The notes: generated by a model from the sequence alone, not told the origin. 64,000 nt of DNA from Pyropia yezoensis (GCA_009829735.1 CM020618.1:1119796-1183795), one strand, 5' to 3'; shown: positions 11,123 to 23,828, numbered from the stretch's first letter. Numbers and translations are program-made.

Positions 11123-13999
11123 ATGCGCATCAATGTCGATGGCATCACCGTGTACTTTCCTTATGAGTTTGTCTACCCGGAGCAATATGCCTACATGGTT
11201 GACCTGAAGCGGACGCTGGATGCTCGGGGCCACTCCATCCTGGAAATGCCACTGGCACTGGCAAGACCGTCACGCTCCTGTCCCTCATCCTCTCTACCAG
11301 CTGTATCGGCCAGAGCTGGCCAAGCTGGTCTACTGCACCCGCACGGTGGGTGAGATGGATAAGGTCCTTTACGAGCTCCGGAGGGTGCTGGCCCATCGTG
11401 ACAAGTGCTTTGCCGAGGACGCGCCCGCGCGAGCGGCGGCGTCACGAAAGACGCTGGCCGTGGGGCTGACGACGCGGCGGAACCTGTGCCTTCACCCGGC
11501 CGTGTCGTCGGCATCGTCGCGCGAGGAGGCGGATGCGCTGTGCCGCTCCATGACGGCCCCGTGGGCGCGTGGTGACCCAGAAGACATTGAGGACGTGGGC
11601 GGCCGCGCCCCTCGGCGGGGTACCGCTACCAATGGCTCTGTGGTGCGCATGACCGGAGCCGATGAGGAGGAGGAGGGGGGTGCCCCCCGTGCCTTGACTG
11701 CCGCGGCGGCCGCCGAGAAAGGCCTGTGCGAATACTTTGAGGGCTACGATTCGGAAGGTTCCGACGCCATCTCCCCGCTGGTGTGTATGGCATAGATGAG
11801 CTAATGGCGGTTGGCAAGGAGCGTGGCTGGTGCCCCTACTATACCGCACGCCACGCCCTGTCGTTTGCCAACGTCATCGTGTACAATTACCAGTACCTGC
11901 TTGACCCCAAGGTCGCGGGTCTCATCTCCCGCGACCTTGCTCGGGAGTGTGTGGTGGTGTTTGACGAGGTGCGTTTGTTGTTATTCTGTTGGCTTCCTCT
12001 CTTCTCCTATTGGCGGTGCGCTTCAGCCTGTGGACCTCATCAGCAGCCGCACCGCTGGCCTCGCTAAGCAGTGGGCGGCGTAGCTGTTTGGGTGACGCGC
12101 TTGCTCCATTGTTTCTTTGCACGCGGTCGGCTGCTCTGTTCGTCTCACACTGTGTCGCCATTGCTCGGTTTTTTTCCTATCTTGCCTGGTCTGCGTTACC
12201 TGTATTTGCGTGTCGCCCAGGCTCACAACATCGACAATGTGTGTATCGATGCCCTGTCTGTGCTATCCGCGGGGACACTCTGACGCGGAGCCTGCGCAAC
12301 CTGGCGACCCTGAACGCCCGCGTAGGGTCCATCAAGACGACGAATGCGGACCGGCTGGCCGATGAGTACGCGCGGCTGGTGCAGGGGATGTCCATCCAGG
12401 GCATCCTGCCTGCCAACCAGGATGACGTCGGACGGCGGCGTAATGCCGCGGACGTTGTTCAGGCGAGCCAGTTATCCCTGCGGATGCTATTGCAGAAACG
12501 GTGCCTGGCAACATTCGCAAGGCCGAGCACTTTCTCCGCTTTCTCCGCCGCGTCATTGACTTTTGAGCAAACGCATGAAGCTGCCGGCATGTGCAGCAGG
12601 AGTCGGCGCCCAAATTTGTACATGCCCTGCTCGTTGACGTGCAGAGCGACGCCAAGCCCCCTGCGGTTCTGCTCGGAGCGGCTGAAGAGCCTGCTGACCA
12701 CACTGGAAGTAGCCGACGCGGCTGCTTCGCACCGCTGCAGCTGGTGGCGGACATGGCGACATTGCTGGGCACTTATGGCAAAGGCCAGTCCTTCGCACTG
12801 ATCTTCGAGCCGTTTGATGAACGCCTGCCGAGCATCCCCGACCCGGTCCTCCAGCTATGCTGCTTGGACGCAAGTTTAGCCATGAAGCCAATTTTTGACC
12901 GCTTCCAGTCGGTGGTGCTGACGTCGGGGACTATCTCTCCTCGTGACATGTACGCTAAGGTGCTCAGCTTCACCCCCGTCGTCTCTCGCTCCTACTCAAT
13001 GTCGCTCCAGCGCAACTGCATCTGCCCGCTGATTGTGTCACGTGGGCCCGACCAGGTGGCGATTTCCTCCAAGTTCGACTGTCGCGGTGACAAGGCCGTC
13101 GTTCGCAATTATGGCATGCTGCTAGTGCAACTGGCCGAGGCCGTGCCAGACGGCATCGTTGCTTTTTTCACGTCCTACACCTACATGGAGAGCATCCTCG
13201 CCATGTGGGACGACATGGCCATCATCAAGCTGCTCTTGGAGCGAAAGCTGGTCTTTATCGAGACGCCCGACACCATCGAGTCTTCCCTTGCCCTGGACAA
13301 TTACCGGCGGTCCTGTGACGCAGGACGGGGCGCCATCTTTCTCTGCGTGGCCCGAGGCAAAGTTGCCGAGGGCATTGACTTCGACCGCCACTACGGTCGA
13401 GCCGTCGTCATGTTGGGTGTTCCGTTCCAGTACACCGAGTCGCGCGTCCTTCGGGCGCGACTCGAGTACATGCGGGACAATTGGTGGCATCCGGGAGGGT
13501 GACTTTTTGTCCTTTGACGCGCTGCGACAGGCGTCGCAGTGTCTAGGGCGGGTGGTGCGGAGTAAGGCGGACTATGGGATCATGGTGCTGGCGGATAAGC
13601 GATACGTGCGGGCGGACAAGCGAAACAAGCTTCCACAGTGGATTCTTGAGCTAATGCCCGAGGCCAATGTGGACCTCGACACGGACGCTGCAGTGAGCGT
13701 TTCCAAGGCCTTCCTGCGCGCCATGGCGCAGCCGCTGGACCAATCAGCACAGTTGGGCACCGCGCTGCTCTCCGAGGCGGACGTGCGGAGGCTGGCAGAG
13801 AAAGACAAGGTTCGGACGGCGGCATTGGCAGAGCAACGCCAGAATGCCAAGCCGGTGGCCGATGCTGCACCAGAGCCCGTGAGATGCAGATGGATGACGA
13901 CGACGACCTGGCGACTACCTCGACACCGTCGCGCCCGACTATGATGACGAGGAAATGCAAGTACTGGAGGAAACTGAGGCGCAGCTGAGAGACTCTTGA
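11123..13999 (+). CDS. ERCC2: TFIIH 5'-3' DNA helicase subunit XPD/ERCC2 (Rad3), frameshifted in this assembly
   Basis: ATP-dependent 5'-3' DNA helicase of TFIIH that opens DNA in nucleotide excision repair and supports transcription initiation in the nucleus. The N-terminus [20 protein letters not shown] is diagnostic. Walker A (GTGKT) is at 11254. The Fe-S/arch region and the C-terminal helicase domain ([47 protein letters not shown]) are all present, followed by an acidic tail ending at 13999. One intron (11969-12220; donor GTGCGT) splits the DEAH box between DE and AH. About ten single-base frame changes occur, for example just before Walker A, near 11300, 11775, 12270, 12545, 12725 and 13490. 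The gene lies at a contig end and all motifs are preserved, so assembly error is likelier than a pseudogene. It converges with DDB1. Confidence 0.9.
11969..12220 (+). other. Intron of XPD
   Basis: The donor GTGCGT follows GACGAG and the acceptor CCCAG precedes GCTCAC. Splicing rejoins the DEAH box in phase 0. Length is 252 nt with a pyrimidine-rich 3' half. It shows the splice signals used in this genome. Confidence 0.85.
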
Positions 14000-14524
14000 A
14001 TCAAGGCGCCTCGTGCAGTTTGAATGTCTCTCTGTGGTGCGTGCAGACAGCACAGCTATCCGTCTTTTGAGTTGTGGCCTGCTCATGTAGAGCAGTGCAG
14101 GCCCAAAGGACTGCCGAATTAGCGCCCACGCGAGCGCCCGTGGTGGGCAAGACCTGCTTGGAAGGTTGTGCAAGCCTTCAACTTGCAAGAAACGCAGGGA
14201 CCGAAGTGCGGCGCTGGCCTCGCTCGAGCAAACACACCTGCTCTGTCTACGTACATGGCTTGTCTACAAGGCTTCACGAATTACGAAGACCTCCCTGGCC
14301 AACGTGACAGGACGCTCGAGCCTCACCCACGCTCTTGCCTTTTTGAAGTAAACAGGACGGTTGTCCCCGAACAGGCACATTCATTTCAATACTCGTACTC
14401 CCCTCCCCCCACTGGTGAGGATATGGTGCCAGCCTTAGCAACACCAACACGCAACAGAGTAACAAGAGGGCTAACCGTCCGTCTCAGTGCTCACGCCCCG
14501 CCCCCCCGGCGTTCACAGACGACC
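14000..14524. other. Intergenic space between convergent XPD and DDB1
   Basis: A 525-bp spacer between two convergent 3' ends. I see no ORF with recognisable similarity, no RNA gene and no clear polyadenylation signal. Confidence 0.6.
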
Positions 14525-17500
14525 TCAATGCAGCCGCGCGAGCTCCTCGACACGATTGGCAAGGTCCTCCACGGAGAGGTCCACCGCCTCCGCAACCACA
14601 GCCGCCTTGTTGCGGTCCAGGTCCAAAAAGCGTTCAATGAGGTCACCGTCAATGTACCCTCGAGCCTGGTTGGTTGCCCCGTTGCCAAGGGCGGTGGTCC
14701 CAAAGCCGCTGCTTGGACCGGCTGCCTCGGTGGCAAAGGCGCGCCACTCGGCGTGCTGCAGGCCGCCAATGCCCTTGACAACGTCGTTGAGGGGCCGCTT
14801 CCACTCGCCGGAGCAACTGGAAGTCGTCGGGGGCGAGACGCACGAGGACACCCACGGCGCCGCTCACCGAACCGTACAGCAGCGTCTGCGGGGCAACCGA
14901 GGCCGTCGCGGGGCCGCTCTTGGGTGAGCCTGAACCGTCCACAGGGCTGTCCTCCCGCATCACGAGGGAACCTGGCAACAGCCGGTTAATGAAGTCGCCA
15001 GTATGGAATGTACCCACCAGATCCAGCTGCGCCCGCTCATCCTCGTTGACGGCACCGCTGCGGCGGCGCAGGGTGATCAGGTTGAAGCCGTTCTCCCCGC
15101 CCAGAGACACCTCGTCATCCACTGCAGCCACCGCCGTCATCCAATGGCAGCCATAGTCACGAGCCACCTCCTCCAGGCGCTCTGTCCCGTCGCCGCTGGT
15201 GCTAAACCTCAAAACTGTCACCGATTTGATCATGTCGCCGACAATCACAAAGTCGCCACGGGTCGCCAGTAGCAGCGCCACGGTGCTGCCGTCGCATGTG
15301 TCCTGAATGGCTAGGGCCCGGTTGCTGCCACTCGCACCGCCGCGAACAGTCCAGGCCAGCAGCAAAACTCGGTGGTTCACGCCCGCCACAAGCATTCCGC
15401 GGATGTGGTTGAGGCAATACACCGCACCTTGAACAGGCAGCTCCGCGCGCAGACGCAGCTGGCCGCCCTCCACAGTAAAAGCCAGTAGTCTGCCCTTCGT
15501 TGGTTCATCCTCGTCAGGCAACGTATAGGCAGTGCCCAGCACAAAGCACTCCTCTCCGGCACTACTCCCACCCGGGACGTCACCGTCGCCCACATTCATG
15601 TCCAAGCCTCGGCCGGCCGCATCGAGCGGAGAGGACAATGACGGTAATGTTGTGGCTAGCAGGGAGCAGCCCATCTCGTTAATGTCGAGCTTGAACGAGT
15701 CTCGCGTCTCGAACGTCGTGTCATCCAGCAACCTCAGGTAGTGGTCCTCCGTCTCGTCCCCAGACTCATCCACCGCAAGGGCAGTGGTGAGCACGGCAAA
15801 CATGTGCGCCATGGGCGCGTGGGCGATACGGCGAGGCCCCTCCCCGAGGGGAACGGTTCGAATGTGGAGCTTCTGGATGTCGTCCACTGCACCCAGCAGC
15901 AAGCTAGTGGGGGTCGCCACCGCAAGGCAGTCGGGGAAGGCTGCTGAGTGGAAGCCAACGACACGCGTCACGGCGCGCAGATTGACATGAGAGAACAACA
16001 GCTTAGTGCCACCGGCAGAGGCGTGGACAACGGTTGGCCGGTCGCAAGCAGCAAACACGTGGGTGGCACCACGAGTAGTAAACGCACTTAACGACGCCGG
16101 TTGGGAACCGACTGTCACCCGCTTACGGTCGCTCAAAAGCGACTCCTTCGCCGCTGCGCTCAGGACCGGTTGCACCTCTGGTACAGCGCCGCTCGCCTCA
16201 GGTAATGGGCCGTTCGTGGGAACGACCGAAGTGTCCACTCTGAAAGTGAAGAGATGACCGTCACCAAGGGCCACGAGGAGGTAGTCCACGTTCTCGAGGG
16301 TCGCCAAGAGCACTGAACGAGCAATGACCTGCCCATCCAATGGCTCCGTCCGAAGCGGCTGCAAGGCAGGAAGCGTCAGCAGACGCACGCTCACCTCTGT
16401 CCACATGCCTACCGCCGCCATAGTCGGGCTCTCTCGAAGAGATGACGATGGCGTGACGTCGACGTCCGCCATTGCGTCATCATCATCGAGGCTTGACGAC
16501 GAAGCATTCGCAGACAGAAGCGAGCAGTCCACACAAGAGACTTCATTCGGGAGCGTCACAGACGCGGCAACAACGAATTCCTTGGCAGACACGTCGACAA
16601 GAAGCGACACCAGCTGGCCCCCTGTCACGGCGACAAGCACCTGGCGACCGGCACTGGATGCGGCAACGACGCGAGTACCCGCCGGTGGGGTCCACTCGTG
16701 AGCACGAACGAACTCGGCCGACGCATCCAGCAAGGCCACCACCGACGGACAAGCCTGAACCACCAGGTCTCCAGAGAGGTTGCCCGCGTGGAGCGTGGGG
16801 GCAGAGGCCTCCAGGCCCGGTGGAGACGCCTCTGCCATTTCCTCGCCGTCCACGAGCTCCAGCACCCGCGTCTCGGCGGTAAAGGACATGAGAAGCAGAG
16901 AATGGAAGGCCGTCGCCGTCGAGCTCCGCAGCGAAAACATCGCCTTGATGCCTGGCAAGTTCTCCGACGCCTGCTCCGTAATGCCAATCCCATTGCGGAG
17001 AACGCGCAATGACCCATCCTTGAAGGCACCCGAGCAGGTGACAACCTGGCCCTGGCCCTGCCGCTCCAAGTCAACCACGCAGAAGTCCACAATCGGTCCC
17101 AGGTTCTGAAAGTGCTCAACCACCTCGACGTACGCGTTGTCCGCCGCTTGACTGCGCAGCCGCACCAGTTGAGAGTCGCCAAAGTGGGAGCCAACAAACA
17201 CAAACCCATTGTCCAGGTAGGACAGTGTTGAAGGGATGCTCGTCTCCCCCAGCGGCTCCATAGACAGCCGGGTTACAATGCCTGGGGCCGCTGGGCTGGA
17301 CTCAAGGATGAGCATGGACAGCTGCCCTTTATGGTCGCCAAGTAGGTAGCGCGCCCCAGACGCGTCCATCCGACCAACCGCCTTGATAATAGTGGCCGCG
17401 ATGGGAATGCTGACCAGCGCCGCTACAAAGCCGGCCCCCCCAGCACGGCTGGGAGCCGTAGGAACAGCACTGATTTCGTCCACATCCGAGGACGCCACAG

Positions 17501-18529
17501 GAGCTGCCGTCGCTGCTTGCCGCGCTGCAGACACATCTTCCCCGCTCGACGGCGGGAAGTACGAAATAGTCTGCTCCCCAATGACCAAGCAGCCAAAGAA
17601 TGGCGGCGGCACCGCAATCAGCGTCGAAGCCGTCTGTTCCAGGTTGGTCTGCCCCCCGGGTGCGTCTGTGAAGTCCTTGTAGTCCAGCTTGACGCCAAGC
17701 ATTTTGAGGTGCACCGCGTCATCACCATCCGAGTACAGGACGGCCAGAACAGGGATAGCAGCGGCGCCATACAGAAACGCAATATCACGCACCGTCTCAC
17801 CAAGACGAACGTTAAAAGCCTCTGCCGTCCAGCCGCGAGGGATGATTCTAAACAGGTTCTCGTACAGGTGCATGCCGACACACCGGCCGTCGGGGTCCGC
17901 TACCGACATGAAAGGTCGGTCCATGGCACGGCCAAGGTTGTCCCGCGCCTCACCGCCAGCAATGGTCATGACCTCCCGCGTCGTCGGATTCCACCGCAGG
18001 ACGCAGAACTGCAGCTTGGCTGTGAGGACGAGCAGGTCCTCCGTGGCGGGGGGCACGGAATCGGCAGCAGGCTGGACCCGGCGCTTCTGCTGCCCCTTCT
18101 CGCCTGCATCCCCCAGACCAGCAAACCGCTCACTCGCGGCGGCGGCGCCAGTCGCCGGTGGAAGCAGCAGCAACGACACGATGCGACCATACATGGGCAG
18201 CTCCAGGAGCGGTACGAGGCCACTGGGCGCGAGAGCGTAAATCTCAATACGCGGGCCTTTGGCAAGCAGCAGGTTCCGCTCGCCGGGGCGTCCCATAAAG
18301 TTTCCAACCTGCATACAGCAGCAACGTGGAAAGCACAGAGAATGAAAACATACCGAACGTCAGCCCCCCGCACAAGTCACAGCGGAGGCACGGAAACCAG
18401 ACAGACAGCAGATGAGCAGCAAACACACGGGAACATAGAACAGAAGACGAAGAGATGCGGACATAAACGCACGACTGCAGCTGTTACGCTGGAGGCCTTG
18501 TGGGCCGTCACGACATAGTGATCCGACAT
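14525..18529 (-). CDS. DDB1: DDB1 (UV-damaged DNA-binding protein 1, CUL4 E3 ligase adaptor)
   Basis: Three-beta-propeller adaptor that links CUL4-RBX1 to substrate receptors and, with DDB2, recognises UV lesions. Exon 1 (18529-18473) encodes MSDHYVVTAHKASSVTAAV, and a 164-nt intron (donor GTGCGT, acceptor ATGCAG) leads to exon 2 from 18308. Landmarks are ARYLLGDHKGQLSMLILE, LGETSIPSTLSYLDNGFVFV, NLGPIVDFCVVDLERQGQG and the C-terminal GDLIERFLDLDRNK, ending RVEELARLH. It is about 1,280 residues, somewhat longer than usual, because of low-complexity Ala/Ser-rich inserts in propeller A and elsewhere. One 1-nt shift near 14805-14815 separates the body from the C-terminal helical domain; homology on both sides is intact, so a base-call error is likely. 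The exon 1 ATG is preferred over the in-frame ATG at 18314 because it restores the family N-terminus. Confidence 0.93.
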
Positions 18530-20046
18530 GATGGGAGTCGCGAGGATGCACCGTGGGACGCGAACAGCACAGACGCGACGATACGATCACCGCAATAAGA
18601 TGCCCAGGCCTCCGTGGCCTGATCCGAGATGCCAATGCCGGGCGTTGTCGGCCTTGTCGCCCCAGCATCGACGCGGAAGGGGCGAAGGGGCAGCGTATTC
18701 GGCATCGGCTGCCACAAGCGCGAGGACTGGCGCGGGTCTGGCGGGTGCATCGCTTCCATCCTGCAGAGAGGACTTCAGTTTTCCGTGAATTAAACTATAC
18801 TGTATCAGTGCTAATTGACGAGAGGTTCGACACGTCTCTCAGTACGTGGCTGTTCCCAGCGCTGCCCCAGGGTTGAGAGGTCATAATTATAGTGTAAAAA
18901 TTATTGAGTAAATTATCGCAGAAAGAAACGATCACGAGGCTGTGTGTTCATCATTATCAAACGGTCGACTACGTGTCCCTGGATCCGTGTGAGCCCTCCA
19001 TTGGGCCATCGTGCTCGACGGGAAAGACGCGATGGCCATGCACGCGACCACCGTGGCGGCGACAGTCACCTGTGGCAGGTATCCTGTCCCCCACTCGAAG
19101 GCACTTCGCAGCGAAGGCGAGGAGATGCCTCTCAGCTACATGGTCGCCACCGATGTTGGCGTCCTTTCCACCGCCGACGTTGTCCCGCGCATCGACGGCA
19201 ACATCGGCGAACAGGCTGCACTCCGCGCGAGGGCGGCGAGGCCCGACGCCGTGCGCGTGGCAACCTCCCTGAAGGCGATGCGCCCGTCATCGGCTGGGAA
19301 AAAGGGCGGTACGTTGCTGGGAAAAAGGGCAGTACTTTGGTGTGAATGTCGGGAGGGCGGTGGCAGTCACCATCAGGCGGCTCATCCTCGTGCTTCCATT
19401 TGAGACACGTGTCAGAAAACGTGGCAATAGTTATCATTTGATACTTTTGATCATTTTCGCATAAGTTTACTAACGATCGATGGTTTCTTGAAATACAACA
19501 ACCCTGCGCTGCCCACACCTCAGTTCTGCACTGCACCGATGCAAAGAGCGCGCAGCGACTTCTGCGACCTTGACTGTGGCACCCGTCACACGCTCCTATG
19601 TAGCCTTCTGGCAAGCTGTACTGCGTCTGTGCAAGCATGACACACTCGGAACAGCAGAAGAGCAAAAACCGCCGCAGAAAACGTGAACAAGCAATGCCAC
19701 ACTGCCACTCGCTTCCGAAGAGCGAACTAAATACTGCTGGTATCAGATGCCTCCGCATGCTCTGGCGCACCAGGTCACTACTAGCACTATCCAACCAAGT
19801 CTTCCAAAAAAAAGGGGGTGCAAGAACGGACGGAGAAGGCTACCAACATCATCTATTCATACACTGGTTGATGCAATGGTGGTCGAGTGCGCGGGCACTG
19901 ATAGGGTTGGATGCACCCCATGAGCTCCGGCCGCGTTCCCAGGACACGCCCCATGCGTCCCGGCCGCGTCGAGGACGCGCACCACACACCCCGGCCGCTC
20001 ACAGTATTCCCCCAGAGCTGCAATGCCAAACAGGTGCCTCGCCCAC
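18530..20046. other. Intergenic region upstream of DDB1, no supported gene
   Basis: About 1.5 kb. Short open frames exist on both strands (for example 18904-19403 plus and 19132-19794 minus), but none shows a recognisable motif or codon pattern. AT content rises around 18785-18950 and 19400-19480. The DDB1 promoter presumably lies just beyond 18529; no TATA element stands out. Confidence 0.5.
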
Positions 20047-20641
20047 TCACTCCTTCACAACCACCACCTCGTCCGCCGCGACGGCCGTCGTGTTTGCTCC
20101 TTGGCTCTTGGTGGCCGACGTAGGCGCAGCAGAGGTCGCAGAAAGCTGCTCAAAAGCGCGCTTGGTGTCCGCGTACGTGGATCCAAACCCAACGCCGGCG
20201 CCAAAGCCAATTGTCGTCGCCCTCGACGCGCCGCCGCCTGTCAATCGATGCACGGACATGACCAAAGCAACAATTGAATACCAAAAGAAGACGCACGGCA
20301 CACGATACACACTGTCAGCAAGAGCCCGTGCAGGCGGAGAAGCTGGGGAGAAAGCAATAGTAGGAACCAACAAAAGGGCAGATGAGACGGCGAGGGCAGA
20401 GCAGCTCTGTACGCGCAGAACCCGCATCCCCGGTGCCGTCCGGGCTGCCGCATCGAACGAAGCCACCTTCAGCGACGAATAACCCTCACGGTAAGCCATC
20501 AGTGACAGCCGCCAACATTCACGTACGGAAAAGCACCAGCGCTGCGACCGCACCGCCAGCGAGGCCGTAGGCCATCCGCTTGATCCCAGTCTCAATGGCC
20601 TCGTCCCATTGCTCGCTAATCTTGTGCTCGCTGGCCACCAT
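20047..20641 (-). CDS. MIC10: MICOS complex subunit MIC10-like, two exons
   Basis: Small inner-mitochondrial-membrane protein that shapes crista junctions. Exon 1 (20641-20527) encodes a 39-residue start with SEQWDEAIETGIKRMAYG and a glycine-rich membrane segment (LAGGAVAALVLF). Exon 2 (20237-20047) begins after acceptor TTGACAG and supplies the second membrane hairpin arm with the family glycine motif GFGAGVGFGSTYADTKRAF. Joining the exons (donor GTACGT, 289-nt intron, phase 1) gives 101 residues with no frameshift, close to the usual MIC10 length. The two glycine-rich segments separated by a short basic loop are the MIC10 signature. The C-terminal Ala/Thr/Val tail is lineage-specific. I recognised it by motif only, without a search. 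Confidence 0.8.
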
Positions 20642-21060
20642 CGTGAACACCGCCACAAATGGAAAACCGACACGGAGCGGGAGGGAGGGTTCGCCAACCT
20701 CTGGGCGTCGTCGTGGCGAAAGAGAACACGGCGACAGGTAGGTGAGAGATGAGGGGGGTGAAGAGGGTTGTCCAACGTGCGGGCAACGTGACGATGAGGG
20801 GCTCGGGTCGCCAACAACTACGTGGCATGACAACGGCCACGGAATTGAAGGTGGCCGAAGAACATATCTGTGATTCAAGTAGCCCTCCCTCTGCTGCCTG
20901 CCAAGATGAGAGATGTATGTACCAGGGGTTGTCAAGCGTACTTTTCTCAAGCGTAGTTGCGCGTAGTTTTCAAGCGTATATACGCGGTTGCTTGACTTTC
21001 TTCGAGCCGAGAGAACTACGCTTGTCCGCCGACAGACCGGAAGATTGTACGCTTGAGGTT
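20642..21060. promoter_or_regulatory. Upstream region of MIC10 with repeated TCAAGCGTA sites
   Basis: Five copies of a 9-mer lie in 125 bp: TCAAGCGTA at 20932-20940, 20947-20955 and 20970-20978, and inverted TACGCTTG(A) at 21017-21024 and 21048-21056. The spacing is irregular. Clustered direct and inverted copies look like protein-binding sites about 290-415 bp upstream of the MIC10 start, but any gene to the right could be the target. No TATA box is evident. Confidence 0.4.
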
Positions 21061-21593
21061 GAGTCTGGCGCGTAGATTTTTAATTACGCAATTGGCTCGC
21101 CAAAGCGCTCGACCCGAGAGAAGTACGCCTCCGCCACCAGCACTCGCCACGCAGAAGTCGGGGTTGCGGGGTGTTCCCCCTCCGACCTCCCCCCGGTGGC
21201 GTTGGCGGAGGTCGCGGAGGCGGCGACAACTGCGGTGGCGGCTCGAAGATGGCGTGGAGTGTTCCTTTTCCCCGATCTATCGAAGCGCCCTCCCCCTAGC
21301 CCTCCCCTTCACCCCTCTGATGTTTCCCGCGCCAGCCCCAGCTCCGCCGCAGGTGCCGTCCCGGTGCTTCCTTGGCCACTGCCGGGGGCGGCGCCAGTTC
21401 CCTTGAAGCGCCATTTGGGCTGCCACAGTCGGTGGGGCCGACCACCCGGCTGGGCGTACTTACGGTGCTGCTTTGGGAGCTGCTGTGGCGCCTTTCTCCC
21501 GGGAGCCGCTGAGGGAGCCGCGGCGCGAGCCGGCTGCGACGTCGCCACTGCCGCTGTCACCGTCGGGGGTGAGCTCGAGTTGGGCGCAGCGTG

Positions 21594-21626
<33 letters not shown>

Positions 21627-23828
21627 GCTGGGGCGGCGGCGGCTGTGGCGACGGCGGCGGCAGCGGCGGCGGCGGTGGCGGCTGGACCTTTGGCTTGAGG
21701 CCGTTTTCGCCGGCCAACTTTGCGCCGGCGGTTTGTCTGGAGCGGACCATGACGACCACCGCCATCGGCGACCCCTTCCTCGTTCTTGCCGGAGTGACGC
21801 TGTTCCTGCCGCACGCGGTCACGGCGGATAGCGGCGCGCTGCTCGACACCCGCGGCGCGGGGTGCTCGCGGACAGGGTGCGCGGGATAGCGTGCTCCACC
21901 GAGCTGGGGGGGGGGACGTACGTGCTGATGGAGTTTTTCCGGCCGGCGGCCCAGCGTGGCGGCGGCGACGGCGGCGGCGTCGAGGGCGGCGATGGTGACG
22001 ATAGCGGCGGTGGACATGGCGGCGACGTCCTTGGCGGGCTGTCCATCGAGATTGATATTGTGGTCACCCGCCGACCGCGAGTGGCGGAGAAGGCGGCGGC
22101 GGTAGTGCTGCACAAGCGCGGCGGTGCGGAGCGGCGCGGCGGCGTCGACGACCGTCGATTTGGTGGCCGTGGATGCGCCACTCCGGGCGCTCTGTGCTGA
22201 CGGCCAGCACGTAGGGGCGCTGGTGGACCTGGTGGAGCCGCCGCCGCCGCCGCCGCGGTTGGTCGGGGAGGTGGTGGTCGGCCCGTCGCCGCCGCCGGTG
22301 TTACCCTACACCGTCACCAGCTGCCGCTGCAGCGTCTGTGCGACGGTGCGGCTGCGGTCGCTCGCGTTGCGGCTGGTGCCGTTGGCGGTGCCGTCCGCTC
22401 GGCCGCTGTGGGTGGGCGCGGGGGGCACGCCGCCAGCCTGCCACCGCCGGCTGCTGCCCATTGCGCCGGCCACCACCTCCCCCACGGCTGCCTCCTCGTC
22501 GGGGGGCGACACACGCATGGCCGTCAGCAGTGACGACAGCGGCGGCGACAAGGGCAGCGGCAGCGGCGGCAGCGGCAGTGGCGGCGGCAATGGCTTTGGT
22601 GGCGACCGTGGTGGCGGCCGTCGGCAGCGGCCACAGCGCGTTACGGAGCGCCCATCACTGCCGCACCCCGCCACGGCGGTGGCGATTCCCCCCGCTGTCG
22701 ACGCTGTGGGACTGGCGGCGGCGGTGGCTGCCGCCGCCGAGGCAGCTATCGAAGCTGCGCCTGCTAGGGAGGCGGCGTCTGCCAGGAAATTGGCGGCGGC
22801 GACGACTCTGTCGTCAGCGCAAGTTTGGCAAAAGCTCGGCCGCCTTTCGCCGCTCGTGCGGGACCTGGGCGCGCCGCCCCCGGTGGCGGCAGCGCAGGGG
22901 CACCGCGATGGCGCTGTGGTGGTGGCGCTGTCGCAGCGGCGCTGCGACGGCGGCGACGCTGGTGCGGGGGGTGGACGCGTCACCGACTTATTGGCCGGTT
23001 TGCGGTCGGGTGTGGGAGCTGGGCGTGCGGGATGCATGGCCGGTACCCGGGTTAGGGCAGCCGGCGAAGGCGGGAACGCCGGGTGGTGACGCGCCGGGCG
23101 CGCGATGGGGGTGGTAGGGGCGGTGGCGTCTGCGGCGGCAAGCTGGGCGCCCCGCTGCTGCCGGTGGTGTTTTTGAAGGTCGGCGGCCCGCCGTCGTTGC
23201 GGAAGCCGGGCGCGCTGCCGGCGCCGCTGGCGAAGGCGTCGACAGGTGGGGGAATGCCCCCGCAAGTGGGGCGGGAGCCCGTCCGCCGGCCGCCTGTGGT
23301 GCGGGAGCTGAGCGCGCCGCCGCCGATGGCAGCGGCGCGGGGGCGCCGCGGCGGCGCGGTAGCGGCGGCGCTGTCGCGGAGGTGCTGCGGCGGTGACGGC
23401 GCTGCGGCTGCGGCGGCACTGGTGCGGGGGCTGGACGCGTCACCGTCAGTGCGGACGGCCTGCGGTCGGGTGTGGGAGCTGGGTATGGGGGAGGCATCGC
23501 CGGTGCCTGGGCTAGGGCGGCCGGCCGAGGGGGGAAGTGAGGGAGAGCGCGAGGAGGCGGCGTGTTGGTGAGGGGATGCTGGCCATGAGCGGGGGATGAT
23601 ACGAGTCGGGTAGCCGAGCAGGGTGCGGGCTCGGCGCGGGCGCCGCGTGGGCGCAGGCGTGTGGGCTGTGGGGGGGGCGGTGGAGGGGTGGGGCACCGTC
23701 GCACCGGGATTAGGGGAGAGCAAGGGATGGGACCACGCGTGTGATTCATGTCACCCTCGCCGCGCGGACGAGAGAGTGCGGCCCAAATATGCCCTGCCTT
23801 GCCTGGTAAGAAGCGACAGGGACGCTTA
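21061..23828. other. GC-rich low-complexity region without a supported gene
   Basis: Very GC-rich, full of GGC/GCC-type triplet runs (for example 21590-21690 and 22545-22620). Long open frames exist on several strands at once, the expected by-product of stop-poor GC-rich DNA. The predicted products are Gly/Ala/Pro/Arg-rich with no recognised domain. Within it, 22819-23065 and about 23260-23520 are diverged copies of one segment; both include the 18-mer CGGTCGGGTGTGGGAGCT, near 23010 and 23463. A real low-complexity gene cannot be excluded. Confidence 0.45.

Noticed and set aside
11123-13999. XPD as a pseudogene
   Set aside because: All helicase motifs and the intron are preserved; the many 1-nt shifts lie at a contig end and fit uncorrected read errors.
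19011-19403. Plus-strand frame that superficially recalls a proteasome-type start
   Set aside because: No catalytic or structural motif could be matched; too short and ambiguous.
22124-23265. Overlapping 320-codon frames on both strands in the GC-rich region
   Set aside because: Mutually overlapping, Gly/Ala/Pro/Arg-rich, no recognised motif; reported only as a GC-rich region.
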